64,000 bases of DNA from UKL13-2 sp036394575 (lineage in GTDB: Bacteria; Pseudomonadota; Gammaproteobacteria; Burkholderiales; Usitatibacteraceae). Every line of letters starts with the position of its first letter. Positions within the stretch are counted from its first letter, which is position 1. The translations under genes were made by a program, and so were the position numbers. Of the stretch, positions 42,391-50,510 are shown in pieces. The notes beneath the pieces were generated by a model. It did not search any database. It was given only the letters and a program-made list of their open reading frames with translations, and was not told the origin of the DNA. Where the stretch lies: the NCBI GenBank assembly GCA_036394575.1, contig DASWEY010000016.1, positions 29,398 to 93,397 on the forward strand, read 5' to 3'.

Positions 42391-43275
42391 ATGAAAATCG
42401 GTTTTATCGGCCTTGGCCATATGGGCGGGCCTATGGCGCGCAACCTGCTCAAGGCAGGTCACACGCTGAAAGTGTTCGATGTGGTTGCCGCCTCGGTCCA
42501 GCAATTTAGCGACCTGGGCTGCCAGGTGGCCATCTCGCCCGCTGATTGCGCGAAGGGCGTCGAGCTGGTCATCACCATGCTGCCCTCCTCGCCGCATGTG
42601 CGCTCGGTGTACACCGCCGACAATGGCGTGCTGGCAGGCGTGGCCAAAGGCGTGTTGCTGATCGACTCCTCGACAATCGACCCGCAGACGGCGCGCGAAG
42701 TCGCCACGACGGCGAACAAGCAGGGCAACCCGATGGTCGATGCCCCCGTCTCCGGCGGCACCAGCGGTGCGGAAGCAGGCACGCTCACCTTCATGGTCGG
42801 CGGCGATGTCGCGGAATTCGGCAAGGCAAAACCCGTGCTGCAAGCCATGGGCAAGAACATCGTGCACTGCGGCGGCGCGGGCAACGGCCAGGTCGCCAAG
42901 ATCTGCAACAACATGATGCTGGCCATCGAAATGATCGCCACCGCCGAAGGCATGGCATTGGCCGCCAAACTGGGCATGGACCCGAAAGTATTCGCGGGCA
43001 TCGCCAATACCTCGAGCGGGCGCTGCTGGAGTTCGGATACCTACAATCCTTACCCCGGCGTACTGGAAAACGTGCCGTCATCGCGCGGCTACAGCGGCGG
43101 CTTCGGCGCCGATCTGATGCTGAAGGATCTGACCCTCGTCACCGAGGCGGCCAAGGCGGCCAAGCAACCGGTAATGCTGGGTGCGGCCGCGCAGCAGTTG
43201 TATCAGATGCACAGCGCCAATGGCAATGGCGCCCTGGATTTTTCGAGCATCATCAAGTTGTACAAGAAAGACTGA
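42391..43275 (+). CDS. mmsB: 3-hydroxyisobutyrate dehydrogenase, 294 aa
   Basis: Oxidises 3-hydroxyisobutyrate to methylmalonate semialdehyde with NAD. GFIGLGHMGGPMARNLLKAGH is the NAD-binding signature of the beta-hydroxyacid dehydrogenase family. DAPVSGGTSGAEAGTLTFMVGG is the substrate loop, and GNGQVAKICNNMMLA carries the catalytic Lys (about residue 170). It precedes the mmsA step in the pathway. The start follows GGGGATAAT. Confidence 0.95.
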   Translation: MKIGFIGLGHMGGPMARNLLKAGHTLKVFDVVAASVQQFSDLGCQVAISPADCAKGVELVITMLPSSPHVRSVYTADNGVLAGVAKGVLLIDSSTIDPQTAREVATTANKQGNPMVDAPVSGGTSGAEAGTLTFMVGGDVAEFGKAKPVLQAMGKNIVHCGGAGNGQVAKICNNMMLAIEMIATAEGMALAAKLGMDPKVFAGIANTSSGRCWSSDTYNPYPGVLENVPSSRGYSGGFGADLMLKDLTLVTEAAKAAKQPVMLGAAAQQLYQMHSANGNGALDFSSIIKLYKKD

Positions 43276-43284
43276 GGAATGCGG

Positions 43285-43395
43285 TCCCCCCTTTGCAAGG
43301 GGGGCAGGGGGGAGAGCGAAGCGAGGGGGCAGTTCGGTAGTCGCACTTTGGCGCAGACATTAAATCCCCCTCAATCCCCCTTTTCCAAAGGGGGA
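43285..43395. repeat. Inverted pair of C-run/G-run repeats between mmsB and enoyl-CoA hydratase
   Basis: The left unit 43285-43313 (TCCCCCCTTTGCAAGGGGGG and so on) and the right unit 43365-43395 (TCCCCCTCAATCCCCC and so on, ending AAAGGGGGA) are inverted relative to each other. Each contains a C-run/G-run hairpin. A related unit is at 36738-36772. Nothing else is seen in this gap. Confidence 0.78.
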
Positions 43396-43461
43396 AGCAC
43401 TTCGTAATAAGCGCAATCGATACATCGCGTTTGGCATTCCAAATTACCGTCGGATAAGAAA

Positions 43462-44241
43462 ATGATCGAACACAAAATCGAAGGCCATACCTGCTTCATC
43501 ACCATCAATAATCCGCCGGCCAATACCTGGACGCCAGAATCGCTGCGCGCCCTGCTGGAGCTCACCCACGAGCTGGATGCCAACAAGAATGTCTACGCCG
43601 CCGTCATCACCGGCGCCGGCGAAAAATTCTTCTCGGCCGGCGCTGATCTGAAGCGCTTCACCGGCAAGAGCGATGCGGACAAGCTGGCCGCGCGCAGCTT
43701 CATCCACATCTTCGGCGAGACCTTCGAAGCCTGGATGAACGCCCGCTTCGTCACCATCGCCGCGATCAACGGCTACGCCATGGGCGGCGGCATGGAATGC
43801 ACCCTGGCCTGCGATATGCGAATCGCCGAATCGCACGCGGTGATGGCCCTGCCCGAACTGAAAGTGGGCCTACTGCCCGGCGGCTGCGGCACGCAGAATC
43901 TGCCTTGGCTGGTCGGCGAAGGCTGGGCCAAGCGCATCATCCTCACCGGCGAACAGGTCAACGCCGAAACCGCGCTGCGCATCGGGCTCGCCGAGGAAGT
44001 GGTCGAGAAAGGCAAAGCCCTCGAGGCCGCCAAAACCATGGCCGAGCGCGTCGCCACACTGTCGCCCAAGTCGGTCGAGTTCTGCAAATCCCTGATCCAC
44101 AATGCGCGCAACGGCATCCCACGCCGCGCCGGCCTGGCACTGGAACGCGAGCGCTTCATGGACTTGTTCGGGTTTGAAGACCAGCAGGAAGGCGTGACGG
44201 CGTTTCTGGAGAAGCGGAAGCCGGAGTGGAAGAATAAATAA
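43462..44241 (+). CDS. Enoyl-CoA hydratase/isomerase family protein, 259 aa
   Basis: Crotonase fold: FFSAGADLKRFTGKSDA, INGYAMGGGMECTLACDM (oxyanion loop) and ALPELKVGLLPGGCGTQNLPWLVG. Placed between mmsB and hydroxyisobutyryl-CoA hydrolase, it is the likely methacrylyl-CoA hydratase of valine breakdown. The first catalytic Glu (PEL) is present. By my alignment the second, present in standard hydratases before LTG, is Arg (AKRIILTGEQ), so an isomerase or another crotonase reaction cannot be excluded. The start is ATG 43462. Confidence 0.85.
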   Translation: MIEHKIEGHTCFITINNPPANTWTPESLRALLELTHELDANKNVYAAVITGAGEKFFSAGADLKRFTGKSDADKLAARSFIHIFGETFEAWMNARFVTIAAINGYAMGGGMECTLACDMRIAESHAVMALPELKVGLLPGGCGTQNLPWLVGEGWAKRIILTGEQVNAETALRIGLAEEVVEKGKALEAAKTMAERVATLSPKSVEFCKSLIHNARNGIPRRAGLALERERFMDLFGFEDQQEGVTAFLEKRKPEWKNK

Positions 44242-44255
44242 TATTAGGGACGGCC

Positions 44256-44633
44256 ATGTTTAGATCTCTGTTTATTGCTCTTTTTTTGTCCTTTCCCGTT
44301 GTTAGCAATACCTTTGCGGTTGAGAAACCCTCTGTTGGCGAATGTGACGGTCCAGACACCAGCACGGCTTTTGAAAGCTGCACGCTTTCAAAACAAACAG
44401 CCGAGCTTGATCTGAAACTCAACAAGATATACAAAAAACTTCTGGATGATGCTGCCGCAAAAGTTCCTTCAGCAAAGCAAGCGCTGGTCGAGGCGCAGCG
44501 AGCGTGGATCGTCTATCGTGATAAGACTTGCGCGTTCCAACAGTATTTTTTAGGCGGCATCAACTCGATTAATGCTGTGCGTTGTGACAATGCGCTTACG
44601 GCTGAACGATTGAAATACTTCGAAGATCTTTAA
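44256..44633 (+). CDS. LprI-like (DUF1311) periplasmic protein, 125 aa
   Basis: A signal peptide (FRSLFIALFLSFPVVSNTFA) is followed by a small domain with four Cys residues (GECDGPDTSTAFESCTL, YRDKTCAFQQYFLGG, AVRCDNAL). LVEAQRAWIVYRDKTC is the LprI-type signature. The LprI N-terminal domain is a lysozyme-inhibitor-like fold in Mycobacterium, but most DUF1311 members are uncharacterised. Its composition is less GC-rich than the catabolic genes around it, and it interrupts the valine genes, so it may have been inserted later. Confidence 0.8.
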   Translation: MFRSLFIALFLSFPVVSNTFAVEKPSVGECDGPDTSTAFESCTLSKQTAELDLKLNKIYKKLLDDAAAKVPSAKQALVEAQRAWIVYRDKTCAFQQYFLGGINSINAVRCDNALTAERLKYFEDL

Positions 44634-44779
44634 TCGAAGAAACGTTAGGTTTGCGCTTCTGCCAGTGGTCAAAATAACGATTTTTTTGAAAAGTACGCCT
44701 TTAGGTGCTTCATCAGCAGTTGCAAAATTCTTGCGCTGCATTGGAACTGCACGAGATGATTGGCAAAGATAGCCCCTCC

Positions 44780-45913
44780 ATGAATGAATTCGCCAACAAC
44801 GAACTCCAAGTCGAAGTCCGCAACCACGCCGCCTACCTCACCCTCAATCGCCCCGCCGCCCTCAACGCCCTGACCCCCGCCATGCTGGCAAGCATGAGCG
44901 AGCTGTTCACGCAATGGGCGAATGACCCGAACATCAAGGCCGTCATCTCCCTGGGCGCCGGCGAAAAAGCCTATTGCGCCGGCGGCGATGTGCGCGGCCT
45001 TTATGCCAGCCTCACCGATCCTTCCGGCGAAGTGCACGATTCGTTTTTCAAGGTCGAGTACGCGCTCAACTACCAGATGCACCGCTTCCTGAAAAATACC
45101 GGCAAGCCCTATATCGCCATGATCGACGGCATCGTCATGGGCGGCGGCATGGGGGTGTCGCAGGGCGCGACCCTGCGCATTGTCGGCGAGCGCACAAAAA
45201 TGGCGATGCCGGAAACCGCCATCGGCCTGTTTCCCGATGTTGGCGGCAGCTATTTCCTGTCGCGCTGTCCGGGCGCGCTGGGCCTCTACCTGGGACTGAC
45301 CGGCGTGACCATCAAGGCTGCCGATGCACTGTACGCAAGCCTCGCGGATCTGCATATGACGCGCGAGGCACAGCAGCAATTTTTTGCAGCGCTCGATCAT
45401 CTGACCTGGTCCGGCAACGCCCTGGGTCACGTCACGCAATTGGCCCGTTCGCTCTCGATTACGGTTGCGGAGGGCACGCCGGTGCCGGGCTTGCAGGCAT
45501 TGCGCCCGGATGTCGAAATGCATTTCGGCGGCAAACAATCGGTTCAGGGAATCATCGCCTCGCTGGAACAGGAGTCGCGACCCTCACATCTGGAATGGGC
45601 GCAGCAGACCGTCGCCCGCCTGAAAAAACATTCGCCTACCCTGCTCTGCGTGACCAAGCGCCAGATCGAGACCGCCGCGACCATGACGCTGGCGGATTGC
45701 TTTCGCATGGAGCTCAATCTGGTCGAACAATGTTTTGCGCAGCGCGATGTGGTCGAGGGCATTCGCGCCTTGCTGATCGACAAGGACAACCGGCCGCGCT
45801 GGAATCCCGCCACCCTTGATGCGGTGACACCGGCGATGATCGATGCCTTCTTCGCGCCAAAATGGCCGCCTGCCACGCATCCGCTGCAAAATCTCGAAGC
45901 CAGGTTCGGCTAA
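44780..45913 (+). CDS. 3-hydroxyisobutyryl-CoA hydrolase-type crotonase, 377 aa
   Basis: Releases CoA from 3-hydroxyisobutyryl-CoA in valine breakdown. AYCAGGDVRGLYASLTDPSGE, DGIVMGGGMGVSQGATLRIVGERTKMAMPETAIGLFPDVGGSYFLSRCPG (read in blocks) and the long C-terminal extension with LRPDVEMHFGGKQSVQGIIASLE fit the HIBCH group rather than plain enoyl-CoA hydratases. I begin at ATG 44780 (MNEFANNELQ). In-frame ATGs at 44705 and 44756 lack support. The FAH-family gene starts 28 bases after it. Confidence 0.9.
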   Translation: MNEFANNELQVEVRNHAAYLTLNRPAALNALTPAMLASMSELFTQWANDPNIKAVISLGAGEKAYCAGGDVRGLYASLTDPSGEVHDSFFKVEYALNYQMHRFLKNTGKPYIAMIDGIVMGGGMGVSQGATLRIVGERTKMAMPETAIGLFPDVGGSYFLSRCPGALGLYLGLTGVTIKAADALYASLADLHMTREAQQQFFAALDHLTWSGNALGHVTQLARSLSITVAEGTPVPGLQALRPDVEMHFGGKQSVQGIIASLEQESRPSHLEWAQQTVARLKKHSPTLLCVTKRQIETAATMTLADCFRMELNLVEQCFAQRDVVEGIRALLIDKDNRPRWNPATLDAVTPAMIDAFFAPKWPPATHPLQNLEARFG

Positions 45914-45941
45914 GCCCCACAAAACTCTTTCAGGAAAATCC

Positions 45942-46847
45942 ATGCGCCTTGTCACCTATCAGCCGCTCAACACCCACGACCTCCTTACCGGCATCCAGAT
46001 CGCCAAAGACCAGGTGCTCGATATCGCCAGGGAAGCCGGCGCATGCGGCAGCACGCTGAAAGTCGGCACCATGCTCGATATCATCCATGGCGGCGCGCCG
46101 GTCATGGCGCTGTTGCGGGAGATCGAAGCCAGCCCCAAAACCGAGCTGGTCTCGCTGACCAAGGCGCTGTTGAAGGCGCCCATTCCGCGCCCCGCCAAGA
46201 ATGTGTTCTGCGTCGGCTGGAATTATCTCGACCATTTCGAGGAAGGCGGCGCCATGCTCAAGGACAACCGCGAGCTGCCCAAGTACCCCGTGTTCTTCAC
46301 CAAGACGCCGACCACGGTTAACGGCCCCTTCGATGTGATCCCCACCGACGACAAGGTATCGACTCAACTCGACTGGGAAGTTGAGCTCGGCGTGATCATC
46401 GGCACGACGGCCAAGAACATTTCCGAAGCCGATGCGATGAAGCATATCTTCGGCTACACCGTGATCAATGACGTGAGCTGGCGCGATATCCAGCGCCGCC
46501 ACGGCGGCCAATGGCACAAGGGCAAAAGCCTCGACGGCACCTGCCCGATGGGGCCCTGCATCGTCACCGCCGATGCGCTCGATCCGAGCAGTCTCGATGT
46601 GGAATGCCGCGTCAACGGCGTGACCAAACAGAAATCGAATACCAGGCATCTGTACTTCAAGATTCCGCGCCTGATTCACGATCTATCCGAAGGCATGACC
46701 CTGGAAGCGGGCGACATTATTTCCACCGGCACGCCCGAGGGCGTGGGCTATGCGCGCACCCCGCCGGAGTTCATGAAGGACGGCGATCTGCTGGAGACGG
46801 AAATCCAGGGGATTGGCGTGATGCGGAATCCGATTGGCAGTTATTGA
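45942..46847 (+). CDS. Fumarylacetoacetate hydrolase (FAH) family protein, 301 aa
   Basis: The FAH fold is shown by KNVFCVGWNYLDHFEEGG, FFTKTPTTVNGPFD, the metal ligand region LDWEVELGVIIG, FGYTVINDVSWRDIQRRHGGQWHKGKSLDGTCPMGP, and TGTPEGVGYARTPPEFMKDGD. It cleaves or decarboxylates beta-diketo or hydroxy-oxo acids using a divalent metal. The exact substrate cannot be told. It ends the plus-strand catabolic run, 28 bases after the hydroxyisobutyryl-CoA hydrolase. Confidence 0.85.
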   Translation: MRLVTYQPLNTHDLLTGIQIAKDQVLDIAREAGACGSTLKVGTMLDIIHGGAPVMALLREIEASPKTELVSLTKALLKAPIPRPAKNVFCVGWNYLDHFEEGGAMLKDNRELPKYPVFFTKTPTTVNGPFDVIPTDDKVSTQLDWEVELGVIIGTTAKNISEADAMKHIFGYTVINDVSWRDIQRRHGGQWHKGKSLDGTCPMGPCIVTADALDPSSLDVECRVNGVTKQKSNTRHLYFKIPRLIHDLSEGMTLEAGDIISTGTPEGVGYARTPPEFMKDGDLLETEIQGIGVMRNPIGSY

Positions 46848-47184
46848 AATTCGTTTAATTGCCTGAAGCGCTGCTGCTACTAATAGCAAAGAAGACCGGT
46901 GCAACGCCCGATCGGATCGCCCTGACCGGCCTTGCTTGAATCTACCCGCTTGGCTGGGAAAGCTGGTGGTCTCGTGATTCACGCCTATCCCTGCTCGCCG
47001 CAACGCCCACGCCCACGCCATATGGCGCACCATCGCCACATTCTAGCTCCCTGAATTTGCGAATTATTGTTGCGAATAATTCTCAATACTTATAAGATAC
47101 GAACAGGAATGATTCTTATTTAAAAAATAATGAAACAGCCGTATAAATAACGGCAGTTCATTGATTAATTTACAAAATATACGA
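46848..47184. other. Intergenic region upstream of the cytochrome-porin operon
   Basis: These 337 bases have no convincing gene. The first 190 bases are GC-rich and unassigned. From about 47050 the DNA becomes very AT-rich and contains the Fur-like site and probably the promoter of the cytochrome gene. Confidence 0.6.
47071..47085. promoter_or_regulatory. Fur-box-like site upstream of the cytochrome-porin-flavin operon
   Basis: TGCGAATAATTCTCA matches the 7-1-7 Fur consensus TGATAATNATTATCA at 11 of 14 positions. A weaker similar stretch (GGAATGATTCTTATTT) follows at about 47106-47121. It is about 100 bases before ATG 47185, a reasonable operator position. Confidence 0.62.
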
Positions 47185-48411
47185 ATGCCGTCAATGCGCG
47201 CCATCATTTACCCACCTGCATTCTCAACCCAAAAAACAGCAGCAATCGCCTTACTTGCCCTGTTTCTTACCGGCTGCGGCGGCGGGGGTTCTGATGCGAG
47301 CAACAGCGCAACTTCGAGTGCATCGTCCCTGTCTGCCGCTGCAACACTTGGCAAACAAATATTCAAGGACGCCAGCCTGTCCGCCTCCGGGAGTCTGTCC
47401 TGCGAAAGCTGCCACAGCCCCGACTTCGCCTATGCACAGCCGAATACATTGGCGGTGCCATTGGGCGGCATTGCGCTGGATCAGCCGGGATTCCGCAATG
47501 CGCCCTCGCTCAAATATTTGCAGGGCAATCCGGCATTTTTCTTCGCCGACGACGGCACGCCGACTGGCGGATTCAACCGCGATGGTCGCGCCAACAGTCT
47601 GGCCGAACAGGCGCGCCGCCCTTTCCTGGCACCGCATGAAATGGCCAATGCCTCACCCGCCGACGTCATTTCCCGTCTGTCGCGAGCCGGCTATGTCGGC
47701 GACTTCAAACGCACGTTTGGCGAGCGTATTTTCGACGACCCGGCGACGGCGTTTGACCGCGTCATCTTCGCGCTGGCGCAATATCAAAAAGAAGATCCGG
47801 ACTTCCGCCCTTTCGATAGCAAATACGATGCCTTCCTCGCCGGCAGGTTGCGCCTGAGCGACGATGAGCTGCGCGGCCTGGCGCTGTTCACCAGCGCCGC
47901 CAAGGGCAATTGCGCCGCCTGCCATATCAGCGGCAAAGGCACGGATGGATCGGCGCCGCTGTTCACGGATTTCACCTACGACAACATCGGCGTGCCGCGC
48001 AATCCTGCGATCCCGGCTACCGCCGACCCCGCCTACTTCGATCTCGGACTATGCGGCCCTGACCGCCTGGACCTTCAGAACCGCAGCGATCTCTGCGGCG
48101 CCTTCAAGGTCCCCACTCTGCGCAATATCGCCAAGACTGCCCCCTATTTTCACAACGGCCGCTTTGCCACGCTGAAAGAAGTGGTGGCGTTCTATGTGCG
48201 ACGCGATACCAATCCCGAGGAATGGTATCCGCGCAACGCCGACGGCAGCATCAATAAATTCGACGATCTGCCCGCCGCATATCACGGCAATGTCAACGTC
48301 ACCGAGGCGCCCTACAACCGCAAACCCGGCGATGCGCCGGCACTGAGCGATGCCGAAATAGACGATGTGGTGGCGTTCCTGAACACCCTCACCGACGGCT
48401 TCAAACCCTGA
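47185..48411 (+). CDS. Di-heme cytochrome c peroxidase/MauG-like lipoprotein, 408 aa
   Basis: The signal AAIALLALFLTGC has a lipobox (L-T-G-C, Cys about residue 31), followed by a Gly/Ser/Ala linker. Two heme sites CESCH (about 73) and CAACH (about 243), plus FKVPTLRNIAKTAPYFHNGRFATLKEVVAFY, place it in the bacterial CCP/MauG family. Members reduce peroxide or carry out other high-potential redox steps in the periplasm. As a lipoprotein ahead of a porin gene and behind a Fur-like site it may serve iron or electron transfer. The preceding in-frame TTG 47161 is not used; ATG 47194 is an alternative. Confidence 0.88.
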   Translation: MPSMRAIIYPPAFSTQKTAAIALLALFLTGCGGGGSDASNSATSSASSLSAAATLGKQIFKDASLSASGSLSCESCHSPDFAYAQPNTLAVPLGGIALDQPGFRNAPSLKYLQGNPAFFFADDGTPTGGFNRDGRANSLAEQARRPFLAPHEMANASPADVISRLSRAGYVGDFKRTFGERIFDDPATAFDRVIFALAQYQKEDPDFRPFDSKYDAFLAGRLRLSDDELRGLALFTSAAKGNCAACHISGKGTDGSAPLFTDFTYDNIGVPRNPAIPATADPAYFDLGLCGPDRLDLQNRSDLCGAFKVPTLRNIAKTAPYFHNGRFATLKEVVAFYVRRDTNPEEWYPRNADGSINKFDDLPAAYHGNVNVTEAPYNRKPGDAPALSDAEIDDVVAFLNTLTDGFKP

Positions 48412-48477
48412 CCAGCCCTGATGCCTCTGATAACCCTGATACCCCCGACACACCCTGATTATTTTTCGAGAGCGCCT

Positions 48478-49809
48478 ATGAAAAAGACCACCCTTGCATT
48501 CTGTATTGCCGCCCTGTTCACCGCGAGCGCAGCCAGCACCACCGCATTCGCCGGCGAGGCCGAACTACTGCAGCGCCTCGACCAGCTCGGCAACGAGATC
48601 GAATCCCTCAAGGCCGAATTGAAGCGCATCAAGGAAGAAAAGGAGCGGGAAAAAGCCGCGCAAATCGCGGCGCCCGCAGCCGCCATACCGGCACCCGCGC
48701 AGACTGCCACCGCGCAGCCGGGCGTGACCATGCCGGGCCTGGCCTCGTTCACCAATGGCCAAACCACCCTGTTCGGCTATGGCGAAATCAACTACAACCG
48801 GCCGCGCCGCGACAGTTCGCAAACTCAGGCCGATGTGCGCCGCTTCGTGATCGGCGTCGGCCACCGCTTCAATGAAAAAACCGAATTCGCGGCCGAACTG
48901 GAGAACGAGCACGCCATTGCTTCCTCAAGCGACAAGGGCGAAATGGCGGTCGAGCAGTTGTACATCGATCATCGCCCTACCGACAATCTGACGGTGCGCG
49001 GCGGCCTGTTCCTGGTGCCGCTGGGACTGATCAACGAACGTCATGAGCCGCCGACGTTTTACGGCGTGGAGCGCAATTTCGTCGAGACTGCCATCATCCC
49101 CAGCACCTGGCGCGAAGGCGGCATTTTGCTGCGCGGCCATACCGACGAGGGGCTGCACTGGGATGCGGGCGTGTCGACCGGCTTCGATCTTTCCAAATGG
49201 GATGCCGCCAGCAGCGAGGGCCGCGAGTCGCCGCTGGGCAGCATTCACCAGGAACTGTCGCTGGCGAAGGCGCGCGATCTGAGCATCGTCGGCGCGCTCA
49301 ACTGGCGCGGCACCCCGGGCTTCAATGTGGGCGGCGGATTTTTTACCGGCAAGGCGGCGCAGGGCACGCCGGGCTTTGCTGCGCCCGAAGCGCGCATCAC
49401 CATCGTCGAATCGCATGCGCGCTGGACGCCCGGCGCCTGGGATATTTCCGCGCTCTATGCCAAAGGCACTATCAGCCATACCGAGGCGCTGAATCTCACC
49501 TTTGTCGGCAACCCGACCCTGGTGCCCAAGGAATTCTGGGGCGCCTACGGGCAAGTCGCCTACAAACTATGGTCGCAGGGCGATTATTCCTTCAGCCCGT
49601 TTGTCCGTTACGAGCGCTTCAACACCGCCGCCAAGTTCGCCGATATCGGCGCGGGCCTGACGCCCGATGCAGCGGCCACGGAAAGCGTGATTACCACCGG
49701 CGCCAGCTTCAAACTGCATCCGAATGTGGTGCTGAAGGCCGACTATCAGAAGTTCAAGGTGGATAATCTGCGCGACAGGTTCAATCTCGGCTTGGGCTTC
49801 ATGTTCTAG
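48478..49809 (+). CDS. Outer-membrane porin with N-terminal coiled coil, 443 aa
   Basis: The signal peptide (MKKTTLAFCIAALFTASAASTTAFA) is followed by a short heptad coiled coil (AELLQRLDQLGNEIESLKAE, about residues 27-55) and an Ala/Pro linker. A beta-barrel with alternating strands follows (TLFGYGEINYNRP, VEQLYIDHRPTDNLTVRGGLFLVPLG) and ends FNLGLGFMF with terminal Phe. The layout is like phosphate-selective or OprO/P-type porins. It lies 66 bases after the cytochrome gene. The substrate is unknown. Confidence 0.82.
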   Translation: MKKTTLAFCIAALFTASAASTTAFAGEAELLQRLDQLGNEIESLKAELKRIKEEKEREKAAQIAAPAAAIPAPAQTATAQPGVTMPGLASFTNGQTTLFGYGEINYNRPRRDSSQTQADVRRFVIGVGHRFNEKTEFAAELENEHAIASSSDKGEMAVEQLYIDHRPTDNLTVRGGLFLVPLGLINERHEPPTFYGVERNFVETAIIPSTWREGGILLRGHTDEGLHWDAGVSTGFDLSKWDAASSEGRESPLGSIHQELSLAKARDLSIVGALNWRGTPGFNVGGGFFTGKAAQGTPGFAAPEARITIVESHARWTPGAWDISALYAKGTISHTEALNLTFVGNPTLVPKEFWGAYGQVAYKLWSQGDYSFSPFVRYERFNTAAKFADIGAGLTPDAAATESVITTGASFKLHPNVVLKADYQKFKVDNLRDRFNLGLGFMF

Positions 49810-49839
49810 CGTGATTGGAACAGCCAACAATAAAATCGC

Positions 49840-49901
49840 AGAACGCCATTTGGCGCGCCGTTCCGGGCATTTTTGGCCGGAAAGGCACGCCAATACTGGA
49901 C
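49840..49901. repeat. Palindromic intergenic element, copy D (62 bases)
   Basis: It begins AGAACGCCATTTGGCGCG and ends GCACGCCAATACTGGAC, with loop GGGCATTTTTGGCC. It lies between the porin gene and the FMN-binding protein gene. The ends match copies A and E; the loop is in the opposite orientation to copy E. Confidence 0.82.
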
Positions 49902-49952
49902 TTTGACTTTTTATTTCCCGGCTCAACGCCCAAAAAACAGGCAATCGCTGCA

Positions 49953-50510
49953 ATGAAAAATTCTCTCTGGATCGCCCTGCCCTCGGCTACCGCCGCCATC
50001 GTCGCGATGCCTGCCGCCTATGCCGCGCAATACCTGTCGGTAGAAGCGGCCCAGCAGCAGATCTTCGGCGCCGCGCGCTTCGAACCCCTGCATCTGGCGC
50101 TCACGCCCGCGCAGCAACAGCAGATCAATGCCAGCGCCATCGCCAACAGCAATATCGAACCGCGCATCTGGCAGGTGCGGGAGGGTGACAAGCAGGGTGA
50201 AAAACTGGCCGGCTATTTCTTCGTGCACGACGTCATCGGCAAGCAGGACTACATCACCTATGCCGTTGCTCTCGACGCCGAAGGCAAGGTGAAGACGGTG
50301 GAAATTCTCGCCTACCGCGAGAGCCACGGCTTCGAGATCCGCAACGCCCGCTGGCGCGCGCAGTTCGCCGGCAAGCGCGCCAGCGATACCGTGAAGCTCG
50401 ATGCCGATATCGCCAATATCAGCGGCGCCACCCTGTCCTGCCGGCATGTCACCGACGGCGTGCGGCGCATACTCGCGATTTACGAGGCCGCGCTGAAGGA
50501 CCTTCGCTGA
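49953..50510 (+). CDS. Periplasmic FMN-binding domain protein, 185 aa
   Basis: A signal peptide (WIALPSATAAIVAMPAAYA) is followed by an FMN-binding (RnfG/NosR-type) domain. SGATLSCRHVTDGVRRIL near residues 157-165 is the flavinylation motif, with Thr160 the residue that ApbE joins to FMN. YAVALDAEGKVKTVEILAYRESHGFEI is the preceding strand pair. apbE starts within the stop codon (TGATG), which ties modifying enzyme and target together. It probably carries electrons outside the cytoplasm. ATG 49953 is chosen by the signal peptide. Confidence 0.9.
   Translation: MKNSLWIALPSATAAIVAMPAAYAAQYLSVEAAQQQIFGAARFEPLHLALTPAQQQQINASAIANSNIEPRIWQVREGDKQGEKLAGYFFVHDVIGKQDYITYAVALDAEGKVKTVEILAYRESHGFEIRNARWRAQFAGKRASDTVKLDADIANISGATLSCRHVTDGVRRILAIYEAALKDLR

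Noticed and set aside
40686..42452. Long minus-strand open frame of 588 codons opposite mmsA
   Set aside because: Shadow of mmsA codon bias; no motif, no ribosome site, and mmsA is unmistakable on the other strand.
46860..47050. Possible riboswitch or small RNA upstream of the cytochrome gene
   Set aside because: I could not find a conserved aptamer core or a terminator; only the AT-rich Fur-like part could be supported.
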